From positions 186,001 through 250,000 of the forward strand of contig NZ_CP016783.1 of assembly GCF_002288385.1 (NCBI RefSeq): a DNA stretch of 64,000 bases, read 5' to 3'. The DNA is from Candidatus Planktophila lacus. Lineage in GTDB: Bacteria; Actinomycetota; Actinomycetes; Nanopelagicales; Nanopelagicaceae. The notes beneath the pieces are model-generated. The model did not search any database. It worked only from the letters and a program-made list of their open reading frames with translations, and had not been told where the DNA came from. A program made the translations under genes and the position numbers. Position 1 is the stretch's first letter; every line of letters begins with the position of its first letter. Below, one piece after another: positions 43,902-53,717 of this stretch.

Positions 43902-45356
43902 TCAAACGGCGTCATGTATAGAACGTGCTGGTGTGAAGAATTTCTTTCCAAGTGGAGATACCCAAGTGCAGGAACCATCGCCATGGCTAGTTACGCTCCA
44001 ACCGTCATGAGTTTTTAATCGATGGTGTCGCCTACACAGCGCTCCTAAATTTTCCGCCGAAGTAGACCCCCCTTCTTCCCAACTTTGTGCATGATCCAAA
44101 TCTGAGAGCGCTGCCGATCTTCGACATCCCGGAAATCGGCAAGTGCGGTCTCGAGCAATTAAGAAATCTTTCAGCGCTTGCGGAGGTTCATAACTTTCCC
44201 GACCGTAATCCAATAGATTTCCTGTTTGTGGATCGGTTATAAAACGAATCCATTTTCCGTCGGAAGCCAATTCGCGAGCCACCGATGCAGGAATTGCCCC
44301 GTAACCATTCAACTGTCCTGGGTTTTCAGCAAGACCGAGCAGCGTTGGAAGATCGATTGTGACGTTTATTGATATCGGACGGCGATGAGGTGTAACAGGA
44401 GAAGCAGAAAGTGAGGCTGCAGCGATTGCTGTTAGTGCATCCGCGCGCTTCATATCTGTGTTTCTTGCATCTTTAGCGCTAACAGATCCATCTTTGTTTT
44501 CAATATCGGCGCTGGCTAAACGGATAAAGCTCTCGATCGCGTTCATTACTACTTGCGCATCCGCGGCAGGCAAGATTGCTACGACTGTAGACATTCCATC
44601 GCTATCGTTATAACAAGAAACTCGACGAGTATCACGTGCCCGTGCGACCGTATCTTCAAAAGTTTCTGGAGCGATCCGCGCCAAAGAAGTGCGTACTTGG
44701 CTGGCAACTTGGGCTGGAGTGTGAAATTCTGCATGGGCAATAGCGCGCTGCTCTACCTCAAAAATCTGAAACTCAGTTAGTCCATCACGAATTGCAGCTG
44801 CGGTCTCTTTGGCAATTACATTTGCATGTGCGAGAGAAATATCGCCGGTTGCTAAAGCTGAGCAAGTATTGGGTAAGTGATTTACCAAAGTTCGCGCAAC
44901 ATCTATACGAGATTGGGCAGTTCCTGCGGAAAGGCGCAAGGCAGTAGAAACATCTTCACGTTCTGCTTCATCAACGCCAAAGAATGGTTCTTGACCATTT
45001 GCGACGCTTGGATCATTTCCAGCCACAGCAATGATTGCCCGTTGCATCAGAGCCTGAAGCCAAGCGGTTTGGCGTTCTAGCGCTGTTAAGTAATCAATAC
45101 GCGAACTGGGCGAAAGTTTGCCAGGATCGATTGAAACTAATTCGGAGAGAGTCTTGATCCCTGGCATGGAATTTAAAAGTTCAGTAACTTTGCTTGTTAT
45201 ATCTAGGTCTGAAGCCAGAGCCTGAGCTTGGAAGTCTTTCTGAAATGTATTTTCATCCAGCGGCCCGATAGAAGTTGCGATCTCGGCGGCGGTAGACATG
45301 GGCAGATAATCGTTTGCAGGGCTGACAAAATTAGGCTCATTGAGCGCTTTATCCAC
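43902..45356 (-). CDS. DUF222 and HNH endonuclease domain protein
   Basis: A 484-aa member of the actinobacterial DUF222-HNH (13E12-like) group. The long helical N-terminal part carries the DUF222 region (LPNTCSALATGDISLAHANV). The C-terminal HNH site is CRFPGCRRSAALSDLDHAQS, then ENLGALCRRHHRLKTH. These genes are often repeated in actinobacterial genomes and may be mobile or phage-associated; one copy is seen here, without terminal repeats. It appears to start at GTG. Confidence 0.85.
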   Translation of the reverse strand: MDKALNEPNFVSPANDYLPMSTAAEIATSIGPLDENTFQKDFQAQALASDLDITSKVTELLNSMPGIKTLSELVSIDPGKLSPSSRIDYLTALERQTAWLQALMQRAIIAVAGNDPSVANGQEPFFGVDEAEREDVSTALRLSAGTAQSRIDVARTLVNHLPNTCSALATGDISLAHANVIAKETAAAIRDGLTEFQIFEVEQRAIAHAEFHTPAQVASQVRTSLARIAPETFEDTVARARDTRRVSCYNDSDGMSTVVAILPAADAQVVMNAIESFIRLASADIENKDGSVSAKDARNTDMKRADALTAIAAASLSASPVTPHRRPISINVTIDLPTLLGLAENPGQLNGYGAIPASVARELASDGKWIRFITDPQTGNLLDYGRESYEPPQALKDFLIARDRTCRFPGCRRSAALSDLDHAQSWEEGGSTSAENLGALCRRHHRLKTHDGWSVTSHGDGSCTWVSPLGKKFFTPARSIHDAV

Positions 45357-45432
45357 ATAAATGTGAATATAACTTTAAGTTGCAGGTAGTTGAAAGTTCA
45401 ACTAAAATCAGGCTCAGACATAAGGAGCAAAA

Positions 45433-46506
45433 ATGCCAGCAGTTACCGTAAGTGACATCACCGTTCTACCTCGCGTCACCGATGCGCCAAATTCACGTGC
45501 ACGTCGCGTAAAGAGCATCACGACCGCGCCACAAGGTTTTGAAGGTGAAGGCTTTCCGGTTCGTCGCGCATTCGCAGGCGTTGACTTGGCAGAACTCGAT
45601 CCATTTATTCACTTAGATCAAATGGGCGAAGTTGAATACGCGCCAGGTGAACCTAAGGGAACCCCATGGCACCCACACCGCGGATTCGAAACAGTTACAT
45701 ACATTATTGATGGAATCTTTGATCATAAAGATAGCAACGGCGGCGGCGGAACAATTTCAAACGGTGACACACAATGGATGACAGCCGGCGGCGGAATTCT
45801 TCACATTGAAACTCCACCAGAGCATTTGGTAATGAGCGGTGGTTTATTTCACGGTTTCCAACTCTGGGTAAATCTTCCTGCAGAAAAGAAATGGTTACCA
45901 CCTGCCTATCAAGATGTGCGTGCAAATGATGTCGCACTTTTATCTAGCGCAGATGGTGGATCACTTATTCGCGTTATCGCAGGTGAACTCGATGGACATG
46001 TTGGTCCCGGCACAACACAAACACCAATTACTTTGATTCACGCAACTGTTGCACCTGGTGCAGAACTTCGCTTGCCATGGCGTAAGGATTACAACGCACT
46101 TGTTTACACAATCGCAGGCCACGGCTTTGTCGGCGATGAAAACCGTCCAGTACAGATGGGTCAGCTAACTGTCTTCGGCGATGGTGATTCAATCGTTGTA
46201 CGCGCTGCAAATAACCAGGAAACTCGTTCACCAAACCTTGAACTATTTATTCTCGGTGGCCAACCAATCAAGGAACCTGTTGCTTGGATGGGGCCATTCG
46301 TAATGAATACCAAGCGCGAAGTGCTGCAAGCATTTGAGGATTTCCAGAAGGGTTTACTTGGCTCAATCCCTGCGATTTATAAGGAAGATGCCAAGCGCCC
46401 CCAGTCAGGACAAACACTGAACCGCACCGACAAACTCTCCGGAGACGTAAAGGCTGCCGATGTCCTGGACGTCCATAACGCTCCAACCGAGCTGCAAGAG
46501 AAGTAA
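45433..46506 (+). CDS. Pirin family protein
   Basis: A 357-aa bicupin. The N-terminal metal site lies in HPHRGFETVTYI and later HIETPPEHL; FHGFQLWVNLP and the C-terminal LFILGGQPIKEPVAWMGPF are pirin landmarks. Some pirins are quercetin dioxygenases, others regulate enzymes; the role here is open. AAGGAG precedes the ATG. It is divergent from the HNH gene. Confidence 0.88.
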   Translation: MPAVTVSDITVLPRVTDAPNSRARRVKSITTAPQGFEGEGFPVRRAFAGVDLAELDPFIHLDQMGEVEYAPGEPKGTPWHPHRGFETVTYIIDGIFDHKDSNGGGGTISNGDTQWMTAGGGILHIETPPEHLVMSGGLFHGFQLWVNLPAEKKWLPPAYQDVRANDVALLSSADGGSLIRVIAGELDGHVGPGTTQTPITLIHATVAPGAELRLPWRKDYNALVYTIAGHGFVGDENRPVQMGQLTVFGDGDSIVVRAANNQETRSPNLELFILGGQPIKEPVAWMGPFVMNTKREVLQAFEDFQKGLLGSIPAIYKEDAKRPQSGQTLNRTDKLSGDVKAADVLDVHNAPTELQEK

Positions 46507-46519
46507 GGGAAACCTTCGA

Positions 46520-46557
46520 GAGGCGACTGTGTAGTTATCTTTTCAGTCGCCGACGGA
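46520..46557. repeat. 38-bp palindromic repeat, copy 1
   Basis: Begins GAGGCGACTG and ends CAGTCGCCGACGGA. GGCGACTG and CAGTCGCC form a perfect 8-bp inverted repeat around a 14-base loop. An identical copy lies 75 bases downstream. Confidence 0.85.
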
Positions 46558-46594
46558 GGTTGACCGTTTGATCTACGCAGCGCAATAAGTTCAT

Positions 46595-46632
46595 GAGGCG
46601 ACTGTGTAGTTATCTTTTCAGTCGCCGACGGA
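46595..46632. repeat. 38-bp palindromic repeat, copy 2
   Basis: Identical to copy 1 across all 38 bases, in the same orientation, separated from it by 37 unrelated bases. No Cas gene, leader or further copy was seen. Confidence 0.85.
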
Positions 46633-46655
46633 CTTTTGCGCCGGTCTGGAAGAGT

Positions 46656-46667
46656 TAGAATGTGCTT
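46656..46667 (+). promoter_or_regulatory. Leaderless -10 element of trhO
   Basis: TAGAAT followed by six bases and ATG at 46668; it decides this start over GTG 46662. Confidence 0.55.
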
Positions 46668-47576
46668 ATGAATCCGCAGAAAGTCCTTTTGTACTATGGC
46701 TTCACACCCATAGCTGACCCTGTCGCGATTCAACTCTGGCAGAAAAATCTCTGTGAAGCGCTAAACCTAAAGGGCCGCATTTTGATTTCTCCAGCAGGTA
46801 TCAACGGAACCGTCGGTGGCGATATTGATGATCTTCGCAAATATGTGAAGTACACAAAGAAGTATCCGGGCTTTAAGAAGATCGGATTTAAATGGTCGCA
46901 AGGCACCGGCAATGAATTCCCAAAACTCTACGTTGCAGTGAAGAAAGAACTCGTCGCATTCGATAACCCTGATGAAATTAAAGTTGATGAAAAGGGCGTT
47001 GTCGGCGGAGGTCAGCATCTTCGCCCAGAACAAGTTCACGAGCTAGTTAAAGAACGCGGCGATGACGTTGTCTTCTTCGATGGTCGCAATCAATTTGAGG
47101 CCAAGATCGGCAAGTTTAAAAACGCAATTGTTCCTGATGTTGATACCTCACGTGATTTCGTGCGCGAGATTGAAAGTGGAAAGTACGACCACTTGAAGGA
47201 AAAGCCAGTCGTTACTTACTGCACCGGCGGAATCCGCTGCGAAATCTTGTCAGTTGTTATGAAGAACCGTGGCTTTAAAGAGGTTTACCAAATCGATGGC
47301 GGAATCGTTAAATATGGTGAGAAGTTTGCTGACGATGGCCTCTGGGAAGGCTCGCTCTACACCTTTGATTCACGTATGGCGATCGATTTCTCAACTAAGA
47401 CCAAGGTCATCGGTGAGTGCGAGATCTGCCAGGCGCCTAGCAAGATCTTCCGCAATTGCCGCACTAAGACCTGCCACGAACTGATTCTGCTCTGCGATTC
47501 TTGCAACGACCTGCCTGCAAGCACCAAGTGCACGCACGATCAATCTAAAGTGCGCGACTCCGAGATGGTTGGCTAA
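46668..47576 (+). CDS. trhO: tRNA uridine(34) hydroxylase, rhodanese family
   Basis: About 302 aa. An N-terminal acylphosphatase-like part (ILISPAGINGTVGG) precedes a rhodanese domain with active-site Cys in TYCTGGIRCE and the loop QIDGGIVKYGEKF; the C-terminus has Cys-rich CEICQAP and LLCDSCND. This is the YceA/TrhO family, which hydroxylates U34 of tRNA in 5-hydroxyuridine-derivative synthesis. The start is set by the leaderless promoter. Confidence 0.88.
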   Translation: MNPQKVLLYYGFTPIADPVAIQLWQKNLCEALNLKGRILISPAGINGTVGGDIDDLRKYVKYTKKYPGFKKIGFKWSQGTGNEFPKLYVAVKKELVAFDNPDEIKVDEKGVVGGGQHLRPEQVHELVKERGDDVVFFDGRNQFEAKIGKFKNAIVPDVDTSRDFVREIESGKYDHLKEKPVVTYCTGGIRCEILSVVMKNRGFKEVYQIDGGIVKYGEKFADDGLWEGSLYTFDSRMAIDFSTKTKVIGECEICQAPSKIFRNCRTKTCHELILLCDSCNDLPASTKCTHDQSKVRDSEMVG

Positions 47577-47599
47577 CTCTTTTAATTAAAGAGTTTTGT

Positions 47600-48976
47600 T
47601 TAAAGCGCCTTGAGCGCGCTAACAACTTTGGTTAGCGAAGCCTTCGCATCACCAAAGAGCAACATCGTCTTTGGATCATAGAGAAGTTCGTTCTCAATTC
47701 CCGCAAAGCCTGGACGCATTGAACGCTTCAAGAAAATAACATTTGCAGCGTTAGAAACTTCCAAGATAGGCATTCCGTAAATTGGGCAACCAGGTGTTGT
47801 CTGCGCTGCTGGGTTAACGACGTCGTTTGCGCCGATAACGATCGCAACATCTGTCTGACCGAAGGTTGGGTTTACTTCATCCATTTCAGCCAATTGATCG
47901 TAAGGAACATTTGCTTCAGCGAGAAGTACGTTCATATGTCCTGGCATACGACCTGCAACTGGGTGGATTCCGTAGGCAACATCGATGCCCTTAGAGATCA
48001 TCAAATCAGCGAGTTCGCGCACGGTGTGCTGTGCTTGTGCAACAGCTAAACCGAAACCAGGAACGATAACCACGCGACGTGCGTAGTTAAGAAGAATAGC
48101 TACGTCATCCGGTGAACCAGAACGCACTGGACGTTCTTCGCCAGCAGCAGATACATCTTGTGGCTTGGCAGTAAATGCACCGAAGAGAGTTCCAAAGAGC
48201 GAACGTCCCATCGCATCGGCCATCAAGCGCGTCAATATTGTTCCGGATGCGCCAACGAGTGTTCCCGCAATGATCAAAAGAGTTGAATCAAGAACATATC
48301 CGCTTGCTGCAACTGTTAGACCAGTAAAGGCGTTAAGTAGCGAGATAACGATCGGCACATCTGCGCCACCAACTGGAAGCACGAAGAGAACACCGAATAG
48401 CAGTGAAAGTGCCGCTAAAACCAAGAGCGGAGTAGTGCCGAGTTCAACTACAACCCAACCTGAAACTCCGAATACTGCGGCTAGCGTTGCGGCAATTACA
48501 AATCTTCCACCAGGGAAAACAACTGGACGCGTTGTCATTAACTCTTGCAACTTCAAGAAGGTAATGATCGAACCGCTGAAAGAGACGCAACCAACTACTA
48601 CGGTGAAGACGGTAAAGATAACGACTGCTGTTGAAGCGTCAGCGCCAAGGGCAAGATATTCAACAATTGCAACGAGCGCTGCGGCACCGCCGCCAACACC
48701 ATTAAATAACGCAACCAGTTGTGGCATCTGAGTCATCTGAACCTTGCGCGCTGCCGGCACACCAATTAGCGAACCGACTGCGATTGCACCGATGATCCAA
48801 CCAAGGTTATTAAGTGGTGCGTTATAGGCAAAGACAACCAAGGTTGCAATCGTTGCGCCGAGTGCACCGATTAGATTTCCACGACGGGCAGTCTTTGGGT
48901 GAGATAAACCTTTGAGAGCAAGGATGAAGCAGACGCCAGCGGCGAGACCGATTAAGTCATACATAGTGCGGTTCAT
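47600..48976 (-). CDS. pntB: NAD(P) transhydrogenase beta subunit
   Basis: A 458-aa protein with about nine membrane helices and a C-terminal NADP-binding domain (VVIVPGFGLAVAQAQHTV, YGIHPVAGRMPGHMNVLLAE, VIVIGANDVVNPAAQ-like IVIGANDVVNPA). With PntAa and PntAb it uses the proton gradient to reduce NADP+ with NADH. It overlaps pntAb by 4 bases. Confidence 0.95.
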   Translation of the reverse strand: MNRTMYDLIGLAAGVCFILALKGLSHPKTARRGNLIGALGATIATLVVFAYNAPLNNLGWIIGAIAVGSLIGVPAARKVQMTQMPQLVALFNGVGGGAAALVAIVEYLALGADASTAVVIFTVFTVVVGCVSFSGSIITFLKLQELMTTRPVVFPGGRFVIAATLAAVFGVSGWVVVELGTTPLLVLAALSLLFGVLFVLPVGGADVPIVISLLNAFTGLTVAASGYVLDSTLLIIAGTLVGASGTILTRLMADAMGRSLFGTLFGAFTAKPQDVSAAGEERPVRSGSPDDVAILLNYARRVVIVPGFGLAVAQAQHTVRELADLMISKGIDVAYGIHPVAGRMPGHMNVLLAEANVPYDQLAEMDEVNPTFGQTDVAIVIGANDVVNPAAQTTPGCPIYGMPILEVSNAANVIFLKRSMRPGFAGIENELLYDPKTMLLFGDAKASLTKVVSALKAL

Positions 48977-49269
48977 TTATCTGCTCCCTTCTTATTTCCC
49001 TTAAACATTTCGAGCATGCGATCGGTAACGACAAAGCCACCAATCATGTTGATAGTTGCAAGGATTATCGCGACTACAGAGAGAGATAGTTCGAGCGTTG
49101 TTTTGCTGTGATCGGCGACGATGATCGCACCGACCAAGATAACGCCGTGAATCGCGTTGGCACCTGACATAAGAGGTGTGTGAAGTGTTGAGGAAACCTT
49201 TGAAACAACTTCAAATCCCACAAATACTGCTAGTACGAAGATTGAGACGATCGCCATTGCATCCATCAC
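48973..49269 (-). CDS. pntAb: NAD(P) transhydrogenase alpha subunit, membrane part
   Basis: A 98-aa protein with three membrane helices and VVSKVSSTLHTPLMSGANAI, the conserved PntAb segment. The split alpha subunit (Aa plus Ab) is common in actinobacteria and alphaproteobacteria. It overlaps both neighbours by 4 bases, so the three genes are one coupled operon. Confidence 0.94.
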   Translation of the reverse strand: MMDAMAIVSIFVLAVFVGFEVVSKVSSTLHTPLMSGANAIHGVILVGAIIVADHSKTTLELSLSVVAIILATINMIGGFVVTDRMLEMFKGNKKGADK

Positions 49270-50402
49270 TTGGCTCCTCCTGCACTTGGGTCGCGTCGCT
49301 GGCCACCATGAGTAACCGCCGATGCATTAATTATTTCGTCTGCAAAGTCGAGATTTAGCGCAACTGGTGCGTCATCTTTTGTTCCAGTCGTCATCAAAGT
49401 TAACAAGTTAACGACATTTCGTGAGTACAAACTTGAGGCGTGGAATGGCAGTTGGCTCGGTACATCTTTACCGCCCCAAATGCGAACTCCGCCGCTGGTA
49501 ACAACTACTTCGCCAGGCTTTGAACCTTCTACGTTTCCACCAGTCTCGGCAGCTAAATCAACAATTACTGTGCCAGGTTCCATGGCATCGATCATCGCTT
49601 GCGTCATCAAACGCGGCGCAGTGCGACCAGGAACTGCAGCAGTTGTAATAACAACATGTGACTTTGCGATGTAAGGAGTTAGAAGTTCGCGTTGCTTTGC
49701 AGCGCGTTCTTCTGTCATCTCGCGCGCATAACCGCCAGCGCCTTCGAGTGATTCAAGTTCGAGTTGGATAAATGTTGCACCCATTGATTTAACTTCATCA
49801 GCTGAAGATGGACGAACATCGTATGCAGAGACAACTGCGCCCAAGCGACGAGCAGTTGCAATCGCTTGTAGACCTGCAACGCCTGCTCCGAGAACTAAGA
49901 CCTGTGCAGGTGTAACGGTTCCGGCTGCAGTCATCAAGAGTGGGAAGAATCGTGGTGACATCTCTGCGCCAACAAGAACTGCGCGATATCCAGCGCACAA
50001 AGCTTGTGAAGTAAGCGCATCCATTGATTGAGCGCGTGAGATACGTGGAACTAATTCGAGTGAAAATGCGGTGACGCCAGCTTTGATTGCAGCCTCAATT
50101 GAATCTACGGCGGTGACATTAGATAGGAATGAAATTGTGACTGCACCACTCTTTAGCGTTGCCATCTGCGCTGGTGTTAGCGGCTGAACAGAGAGAACAA
50201 CATCTGCTCCGGCAAGGACATCGCCTTTAACTACAGAGGCACCCGCAGCGGCATATGCAGCATCGGTACCCTGCGAGTTATCTCCTGCGCCTGATTGGAT
50301 AACTACTTCATATCCGAGGCGAGTTAACTTGTTGATGATGTCAGGAACTAGCGCTACGCGCTTTTCTCCAGTTTTAACTTCTAATGGGACGGCTACACGC
50401 AT
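49266..50402 (-). CDS. pntAa: NAD(P) transhydrogenase alpha subunit, NAD-binding part
   Basis: About 378 aa, related to alanine dehydrogenase: VPLEVKTGEKRVALVPDI at the start and the Rossmann motif VLGAGVAGLQAIATARRLGA. It binds NADH on the cytoplasmic side. ATG 50402 is preferred to a TTG two codons earlier because TATGGT lies exactly 6 bases before it, as for other leaderless genes here. Confidence 0.93.
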   Translation of the reverse strand: MRVAVPLEVKTGEKRVALVPDIINKLTRLGYEVVIQSGAGDNSQGTDAAYAAAGASVVKGDVLAGADVVLSVQPLTPAQMATLKSGAVTISFLSNVTAVDSIEAAIKAGVTAFSLELVPRISRAQSMDALTSQALCAGYRAVLVGAEMSPRFFPLLMTAAGTVTPAQVLVLGAGVAGLQAIATARRLGAVVSAYDVRPSSADEVKSMGATFIQLELESLEGAGGYAREMTEERAAKQRELLTPYIAKSHVVITTAAVPGRTAPRLMTQAMIDAMEPGTVIVDLAAETGGNVEGSKPGEVVVTSGGVRIWGGKDVPSQLPFHASSLYSRNVVNLLTLMTTGTKDDAPVALNLDFADEIINASAVTHGGQRRDPSAGGAK

Positions 50403-50423
50403 GGACAAACCATACTTGCTGAT

Positions 50424-51362
50424 CTAATTACCTGCGAGTTCTCCGCGGGTGAGGTGATAGAGCAGGGCTTGAATAGTTGTGCGGCGGTGATAGGCCTCGC
50501 GCCAAATGACCGACTTCGGCCCATCGATCACGGAAGCTGCTACTTCTTCACCGCGGTGCGCTGGCAAGCAGTGCATGAAGACTGAATCTTTTTCGGTCAG
50601 TGCCATCAAATTATCTGTAACAGCAAATGGTGCTAGCACCTTAATTTTCTCTGCGCGCTCTGCCTCGGGATCTCCCATAGACATCCAAACATCGGTATAT
50701 AAAACGCTTGCACCCTTAGATGCTGCCTCGGGATCGTTAGTTACTTCAATCTTTGCACCAGTTTTTTCAGCGATCTTTTTCGCTTGCTCAACTACATCAG
50801 GACTTGGCGCCCATTTTCCATCAGGCGTTGCAGCAACAACATGTGCGCCCATAATTGCGCCCATCGTTAACCAGGCATGAGACATATTGTTTCCATCGCC
50901 GAGGTAAACAAATTTTCGATCTTTGATATCGCTTCCAAATGTTTCGCGGATCGTTAACCAGTCAGCAAGCAACTGAGTTGGATGATCGTCATCAGTTAGC
51001 GCATTGATTACAGGAATTGAAGCGTTGGCTCCAAGTTCATCGACATCAGATTGCGCAAATGTTCTAATGATCAAAGCATCGCAATATCCGCTAATTATCT
51101 TTGCGGTATCGGCAATAGTTTCACCGCGTCCTAATTGCAGTTCATCTCCGCGAATAAATATTGGAGTACCGCCAAGGTGGGCAACTGCTGTTTCAGATGA
51201 GAGGCGAGTACGAGTTGAAGGCTTTGTCATATAAATCGCAACGGATTTGTTCTTTAGACAATCCTGAGAACGAAGTGGGTTCTTGGCGAATTCGGCTGCA
51301 GTGTTTAGCAGCAAATCAACATCGGCTCGCGATAAATCAGCCGTGCGCAGCAAGTCCTTCAT
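50424..51362 (-). CDS. argF: Ornithine carbamoyltransferase
   Basis: About 312 aa with the carbamoyl-phosphate motif KPSTRTRLS, FAQSDVDEL in the HxxQ-region equivalent, and the catalytic HCLPAHRGEEV. It makes citrulline from ornithine in arginine synthesis. No other arg genes are adjacent. ATG 51362 follows TAGAAT by 6 bases. Confidence 0.93.
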   Translation of the reverse strand: MKDLLRTADLSRADVDLLLNTAAEFAKNPLRSQDCLKNKSVAIYMTKPSTRTRLSSETAVAHLGGTPIFIRGDELQLGRGETIADTAKIISGYCDALIIRTFAQSDVDELGANASIPVINALTDDDHPTQLLADWLTIRETFGSDIKDRKFVYLGDGNNMSHAWLTMGAIMGAHVVAATPDGKWAPSPDVVEQAKKIAEKTGAKIEVTNDPEAASKGASVLYTDVWMSMGDPEAERAEKIKVLAPFAVTDNLMALTEKDSVFMHCLPAHRGEEVAASVIDGPKSVIWREAYHRRTTIQALLYHLTRGELAGN

Positions 51363-51398
51363 CTTCAAATTCTACCTGCTGCCACTATCCTTTCGGAC
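51363..51398. promoter_or_regulatory. Divergent leaderless promoters of argF and the DUF3039 gene
   Basis: Start codons are 36 bases apart. TAGAAT on the minus strand (51369-51374) serves argF; TATCCT (51386-51391) serves the DUF3039 gene, 7 bases before its ATG. The -35 regions must lie inside the opposite promoter or gene. Confidence 0.55.
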
Positions 51399-51686
51399 AT
51401 GGGTATTTTCCGTAAGAACTCTCCTGATTTAGAGGGAGATACTGATCTTCTTACCCGTCCCCAAAATCAACAAGATGAACGGCTTCAAGAAGATGATGGG
51501 GGCCACGATCGCTTTGCGCACTATGTAAAGAAGGAAAAGATCGTCGAATCAGCGGTTACCGGTAAAGCGGTACGAGCGCTCTGCGGCAAGAAATGGATCC
51601 CATCACGCGATCCTGAGAAATATCCAGTCTGTCCAGTCTGTAAAGAAATCTATGACGGCCTCCCGCGTAAAACGCCTGACAAGTAA
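51399..51686 (+). CDS. DUF3039 family protein
   Basis: A 95-aa actinobacterial protein with DRFAHYVKKEKIVESAVTG, VRALCGKKWIPSRDPEKYP and [11 protein letters not shown]: three Cys in a probable zinc site. It is found across actinobacteria next to core genes; function unknown. Its 3' end overlaps the GH18 gene by 35 bases in another frame. Confidence 0.88.
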   Translation: MGIFRKNSPDLEGDTDLLTRPQNQQDERLQEDDGGHDRFAHYVKKEKIVESAVTGKAVRALCGKKWIPSRDPEKYPVCPVCKEIYDGLPRKTPDK

Positions 51687-53421
51687 ATCTTTAGTCGTTG
51701 TATTCGCTCTAAGCGTTGTTTTTTCACCGCAAGCACATAGCGCTAATCAGCCTCGCAAAATCTTAACGGGGTGGATTCCTTACTACTCAATGAAGACCTC
51801 GCTACCGGCTGCGCTAAATAACGCAGATTTAATTAAAGAGGTAATGCCATTTTGGTACACCTTGAAATACAACGGAAAGACTAAATCAGCGTATGTCAGC
51901 GATCTATATGTCAGTGGTAATCCAAGTATTCCAATTGCAACTCCGCTTGCTGCAATGCGTGCCGCCGGTTTTCAGATTATTCCAACAATCACCGACGGGA
52001 CAGATAAGTTAGTTCTATCCAATTTGCTTGCCAATCCAACGAGCAGAACCCAAATTGCCAAAACGTTAAATGACTATGTGATGGCTAATAACTTCGATGG
52101 TATTGATCTAGATTTTGAAGGTTTCGCATTTGTTGATGGAAATACCACTTGGGCAAAGACCGCGCCATCTTGGGTTGCTTTAGTTAAGGAGTTGTCAGGG
52201 TTATTGCGCGCAAATAATAAATTGCTTTCGGTTTCAACTCCTTACAACTTTAACCCTGCCGAAAAACAGAAGGGCTACACGGTTTACGCCTGGCCGCAGA
52301 TCGCTCCATTTATTGATCGTTTAAGAATCATGACCTATGACTATTCTGTTTCTAAAGTTGGTCCAATCGGGCCGCTTGCTTGGACAGAGAAAACAGTTGC
52401 CTATGCCGCTTCAATTATGCCGGCGTCAAAGGTTTATCTCGGTCTTGCAGGTTACGGCCGTGACTGGGTAACCAAGGTCGAAGGCGTGTGTCCTGCACCT
52501 TTTGCAAATGCGATAAAAGTTGGCGCAAAGGCTGCAACTTTTGTGATGCGTGATGCTGCAGCACTTGCAGCAAGTTACCAAGTAACACCAGTATTTGATG
52601 CAAAATTTGGCGAAGCAACATTTACTTATACAAAGTCTTATGAAGGAACCACTGCAGACGGGCGCTCCACAATTTGTACTGCAACGCGCACGGCTTGGTA
52701 TCAGAATGCACAGAGCTATAAGTTAAGAAGCGAGCTAGTTGCTAAATATAAATTAGGTGGCGTTACCGCTTGGACTTTGGGCATGGAAGAGCCACTTGCC
52801 ATGGAAGCGATTCGCCAGACTGCACTCGGCATCTCACCAGTAAAAGTTGTTAGCGCCTTGACGGTGGATAAGACTGCGGCGCTCTATGGAAATTCAGTTT
52901 CGATATCTGCGCAATTGAACTTAGAAGATAAATCACCGGCCGCTAACCTTCCACTTCGCATTGAAGGCAAGAGCGCAAACGATGCGACTTGGCGCGTACT
53001 TGGCACAGCAGTAACTGGCGTAGATGGAAGATTTACAACACCAATTCTCTTAGGCAAGGCAACCTCCATCCGTATTGCAACTGATGGCACATGGGAGCGC
53101 GCAGAATCCTTGAGCAATGAGATCTCAATATTGATTGATCGCACAATTTCTATTTCGGCTCCCGGCTCGGTAAAAGCCAATTCTTCATTTGCAATCGATG
53201 GGGTAGTTCGCCCAAGAAGTGCTGGTGCTCAAGTCTCGCTAATGAAATTTAGCGCGGGTGCATGGAAGAAGGTTGCGATCGCAACCACCAACGAACAAGG
53301 CGTCTTTGCCTTTGCCTTAGAGAAAGAACCGCGACAGGTAGCGCGCTATCAAATAATTGTCGAAGGCGATCAACTTTGGCGTCAGGTAGCTGCTCCAGAG
53401 TTCTCTATCATTATCCGGTGA
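51652..53421 (+). CDS. Secreted glycoside hydrolase family 18 protein
   Basis: A 589-aa protein with a signal peptide ([18 protein letters not shown]). The GH18 barrel has the catalytic DxxDxDxE motif in [11 protein letters not shown] near residue 150 and RIMTYDYS further on. From about residue 400 two Ig-like beta domains follow ([37 protein letters not shown]). It probably cuts N-acetylglucosamine polymers, of own wall or environmental chitin. ATG 51652 lies inside the DUF3039 gene; the stop overlaps the clpS ATG (TGATG region). Confidence 0.82.
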   Translation: MTASRVKRLTSKSLVVVFALSVVFSPQAHSANQPRKILTGWIPYYSMKTSLPAALNNADLIKEVMPFWYTLKYNGKTKSAYVSDLYVSGNPSIPIATPLAAMRAAGFQIIPTITDGTDKLVLSNLLANPTSRTQIAKTLNDYVMANNFDGIDLDFEGFAFVDGNTTWAKTAPSWVALVKELSGLLRANNKLLSVSTPYNFNPAEKQKGYTVYAWPQIAPFIDRLRIMTYDYSVSKVGPIGPLAWTEKTVAYAASIMPASKVYLGLAGYGRDWVTKVEGVCPAPFANAIKVGAKAATFVMRDAAALAASYQVTPVFDAKFGEATFTYTKSYEGTTADGRSTICTATRTAWYQNAQSYKLRSELVAKYKLGGVTAWTLGMEEPLAMEAIRQTALGISPVKVVSALTVDKTAALYGNSVSISAQLNLEDKSPAANLPLRIEGKSANDATWRVLGTAVTGVDGRFTTPILLGKATSIRIATDGTWERAESLSNEISILIDRTISISAPGSVKANSSFAIDGVVRPRSAGAQVSLMKFSAGAWKKVAIATTNEQGVFAFALEKEPRQVARYQIIVEGDQLWRQVAAPEFSIIIR

Positions 53422-53717
53422 TGGTTAAGACTGATACTCATATCGAAGAGCAGATTCGTGCAATCTTCTCTGGCGATACTCCATGGGTAACCATCGTTTG
53501 GGATGACCCAGTAAATCTCATGACCTATGTAACTTACGTTTTGATGGAGCTCTTTGGTTTCTCTAAAGAGAAAGCCCACGAGTTAATGATGAAAGTGCAC
53601 ACTGAAGGCAAAGCGATTGTTTCAACAGGAAGTCGTGAAGAGATGGAGCACGATGTGGCTCGGCTTCATGAATATGGGCTCTGGGCAACGTTGCAACGCG
53701 GAGACCAGGCGCTATGA
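53421..53717 (+). CDS. clpS: ATP-dependent Clp protease adaptor ClpS
   Basis: A 98-aa adaptor: [40 protein letters not shown] and the His/Asp surface that binds N-degrons for ClpCP. Longer upstream frames overlap the GH18 gene and are rejected; ATG 53421 overlaps its stop. It begins the clpS-DUF2017-mec-cysO-cysM order also found in mycobacteria. Confidence 0.93.
   Translation: MVKTDTHIEEQIRAIFSGDTPWVTIVWDDPVNLMTYVTYVLMELFGFSKEKAHELMMKVHTEGKAIVSTGSREEMEHDVARLHEYGLWATLQRGDQAL

Noticed and set aside
46520-46632. CRISPR array
   Set aside because: Only two repeats and one spacer, no cas genes or leader; called a palindromic repeat pair instead.
46377-46733. 118-aa minus-strand ORF across the repeats
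   Set aside because: It overlaps pirin and trhO and its repeated peptide simply mirrors the DNA repeats.
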